From assembly GCA_003500135.1 (NCBI GenBank), contig DNTA01000070.1, forward strand, positions 1 to 6,997: 6,997 bases of DNA, written 5' to 3'. The stretch is from Cytophagales bacterium. GTDB taxonomy: Bacteria > Bacteroidota > Bacteroidia > Cytophagales > Cyclobacteriaceae. This document shows positions 6,413 through 6,997 of the stretch, in pieces (the first letter of the stretch is position 1; each line of letters begins with the position of its first letter). Both the position numbers and the translations under genes were made by a program. The notes below the pieces were generated by a model that ran no database searches, had not been told where the DNA came from, and saw nothing but the letters and a program-made list of their open reading frames with translations.

Positions 6413-6939
6413 ACGGAAGAGTATTGGTATTAAACCTGGATTTCAATCCAATATCAATATGCACGGTACAACGTGCCTTCCTACTGGTATATCTAAACAA
6501 AGCAGAACTTGTCAAAGAAAAGGAAAACCAAGTAATCCATACGGTGACCAGGGAATACGTTATGCCCTCGGTCATCAAATTGAAGAAGTACATCAATATT
6601 CCTTATCGCAGTGTTTTGCTATCGAGAGAAAATATTTTTAAACGCGACAGTTATACCTGTCAATATTGTGGCTCTCCCAAAGACCTTACCATGGATCATG
6701 TTATTCCCAAATCGCGCGGTGGAAAAACCACTTGGGACAACCTGATTACTGCTTGTAAAAGATGCAATGCCAAAAAAGGCGATGTTACCCCTCGCGATGC
6801 TGGCTTATCTTTAAACTATAAACCCTTCAGGCCATCGTATATCATGTTCTTAAGGGAATTTTCAGGGTACAACTACAAAGAATGGAAGCCTTACCTGGGT
6901 ACAAAAACCAAAGAAATATATAGCTATAAAGCTGTTTGA
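6409..6939 (+). CDS. HNH endonuclease
   Basis: The 176-residue product has an HNH nuclease fold with a zinc site. CxxC pairs at Cys84/Cys87 and Cys116/Cys119 flank MDHVIPKSRGG (95-105, Asp96 and catalytic His97), W109 and Asn111 (WDNLITAC), with Asn120 (CNAKKGD) completing the motif. The N-terminal 75 residues (VLVLNLDFNPISICTVQRA) form a conserved extension seen in a widespread bacterial HNH group of unknown biological role. This is not an intron-type homing enzyme, and no restriction partner is adjacent. Its ATG overlaps the NlpC/P60 stop by 4 bases, so it is co-translated with that gene. Composition is like the neighbours, with no sign of transfer. DNA or RNA substrate is unknown. Confidence 0.93.
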   Translation: MNGRVLVLNLDFNPISICTVQRAFLLVYLNKAELVKEKENQVIHTVTREYVMPSVIKLKKYINIPYRSVLLSRENIFKRDSYTCQYCGSPKDLTMDHVIPKSRGGKTTWDNLITACKRCNAKKGDVTPRDAGLSLNYKPFRPSYIMFLREFSGYNYKEWKPYLGTKTKEIYSYKAV

Positions 6940-6997
6940 GATATCTGCAAAAAGGTTTTAAGGTCATTCAATTATGGTTTAATGCCGTTTAGTTAAG
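6940..6997 (+). other. Unassigned tail of the window
   Basis: These 58 bases after the HNH gene carry no supported gene. All three reverse-strand frames reading in from the edge meet a stop within about 25 bases, so no minus-strand gene crosses the whole stretch. No clear hairpin terminator is seen. Confidence 0.5.

Noticed and set aside
6459..6641. Second forward reading frame inside the HNH gene, and the reverse-strand frames across the window
   Set aside because: They lie fully within better supported genes, lack recognisable domains and look like shadows.

Overview
The window looks like ordinary chromosome from a member of the Bacteroidota, probably a Cytophagales-type environmental bacterium. 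The pointers are the A+T-rich sequence, the lack of strong Shine-Dalgarno sites, TAnnTTTG-type -7 promoter boxes upstream of xseA and smpB, and protein families typical of the phylum. All nine or ten genes lie on the + strand and are tightly packed; no gap exceeds 80 bases, and no RNA gene, mobile element or CRISPR array is visible.

Bases 61-2614 form an envelope-stress type cluster. It holds an ECF sigma factor (TTG start), a small single-pass membrane protein with an extremely acidic C-terminal domain (candidate anti-sigma), a periplasmic Spy/CpxP-like helical protein of the kind annotated in Bacteroidota as 'sensor of ECF-type sigma factor', and a translationally coupled outer-membrane beta-barrel-like protein (TTG start, 4-base overlap). 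Together they could form a relay from outer membrane through periplasm and inner membrane to RNA polymerase. This is the most interesting part of the window.

Bases 2635-5077 start with a good -7 promoter box. They carry xseA and xseB, the two subunits of exodeoxyribonuclease VII, followed by a secreted protein with a CBM4_9-like jelly-roll domain and a tail that faintly resembles a type IX secretion C-terminal domain.

Bases 5122-6939 start with a second -7 box. They carry smpB (trans-translation), a cytoplasmic NlpC/P60 peptidase with an N-terminal SH3-like domain (probable muropeptide recycling), and an HNH endonuclease. Each junction is an ATGA overlap, so the three are very likely co-translated.

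Several of the longest possible reading frames start too early. For the Spy-like gene, xseB and smpB the internal ATGs at 1101, 4014 and 5154 are preferred. The last 58 bases hold nothing recognisable.
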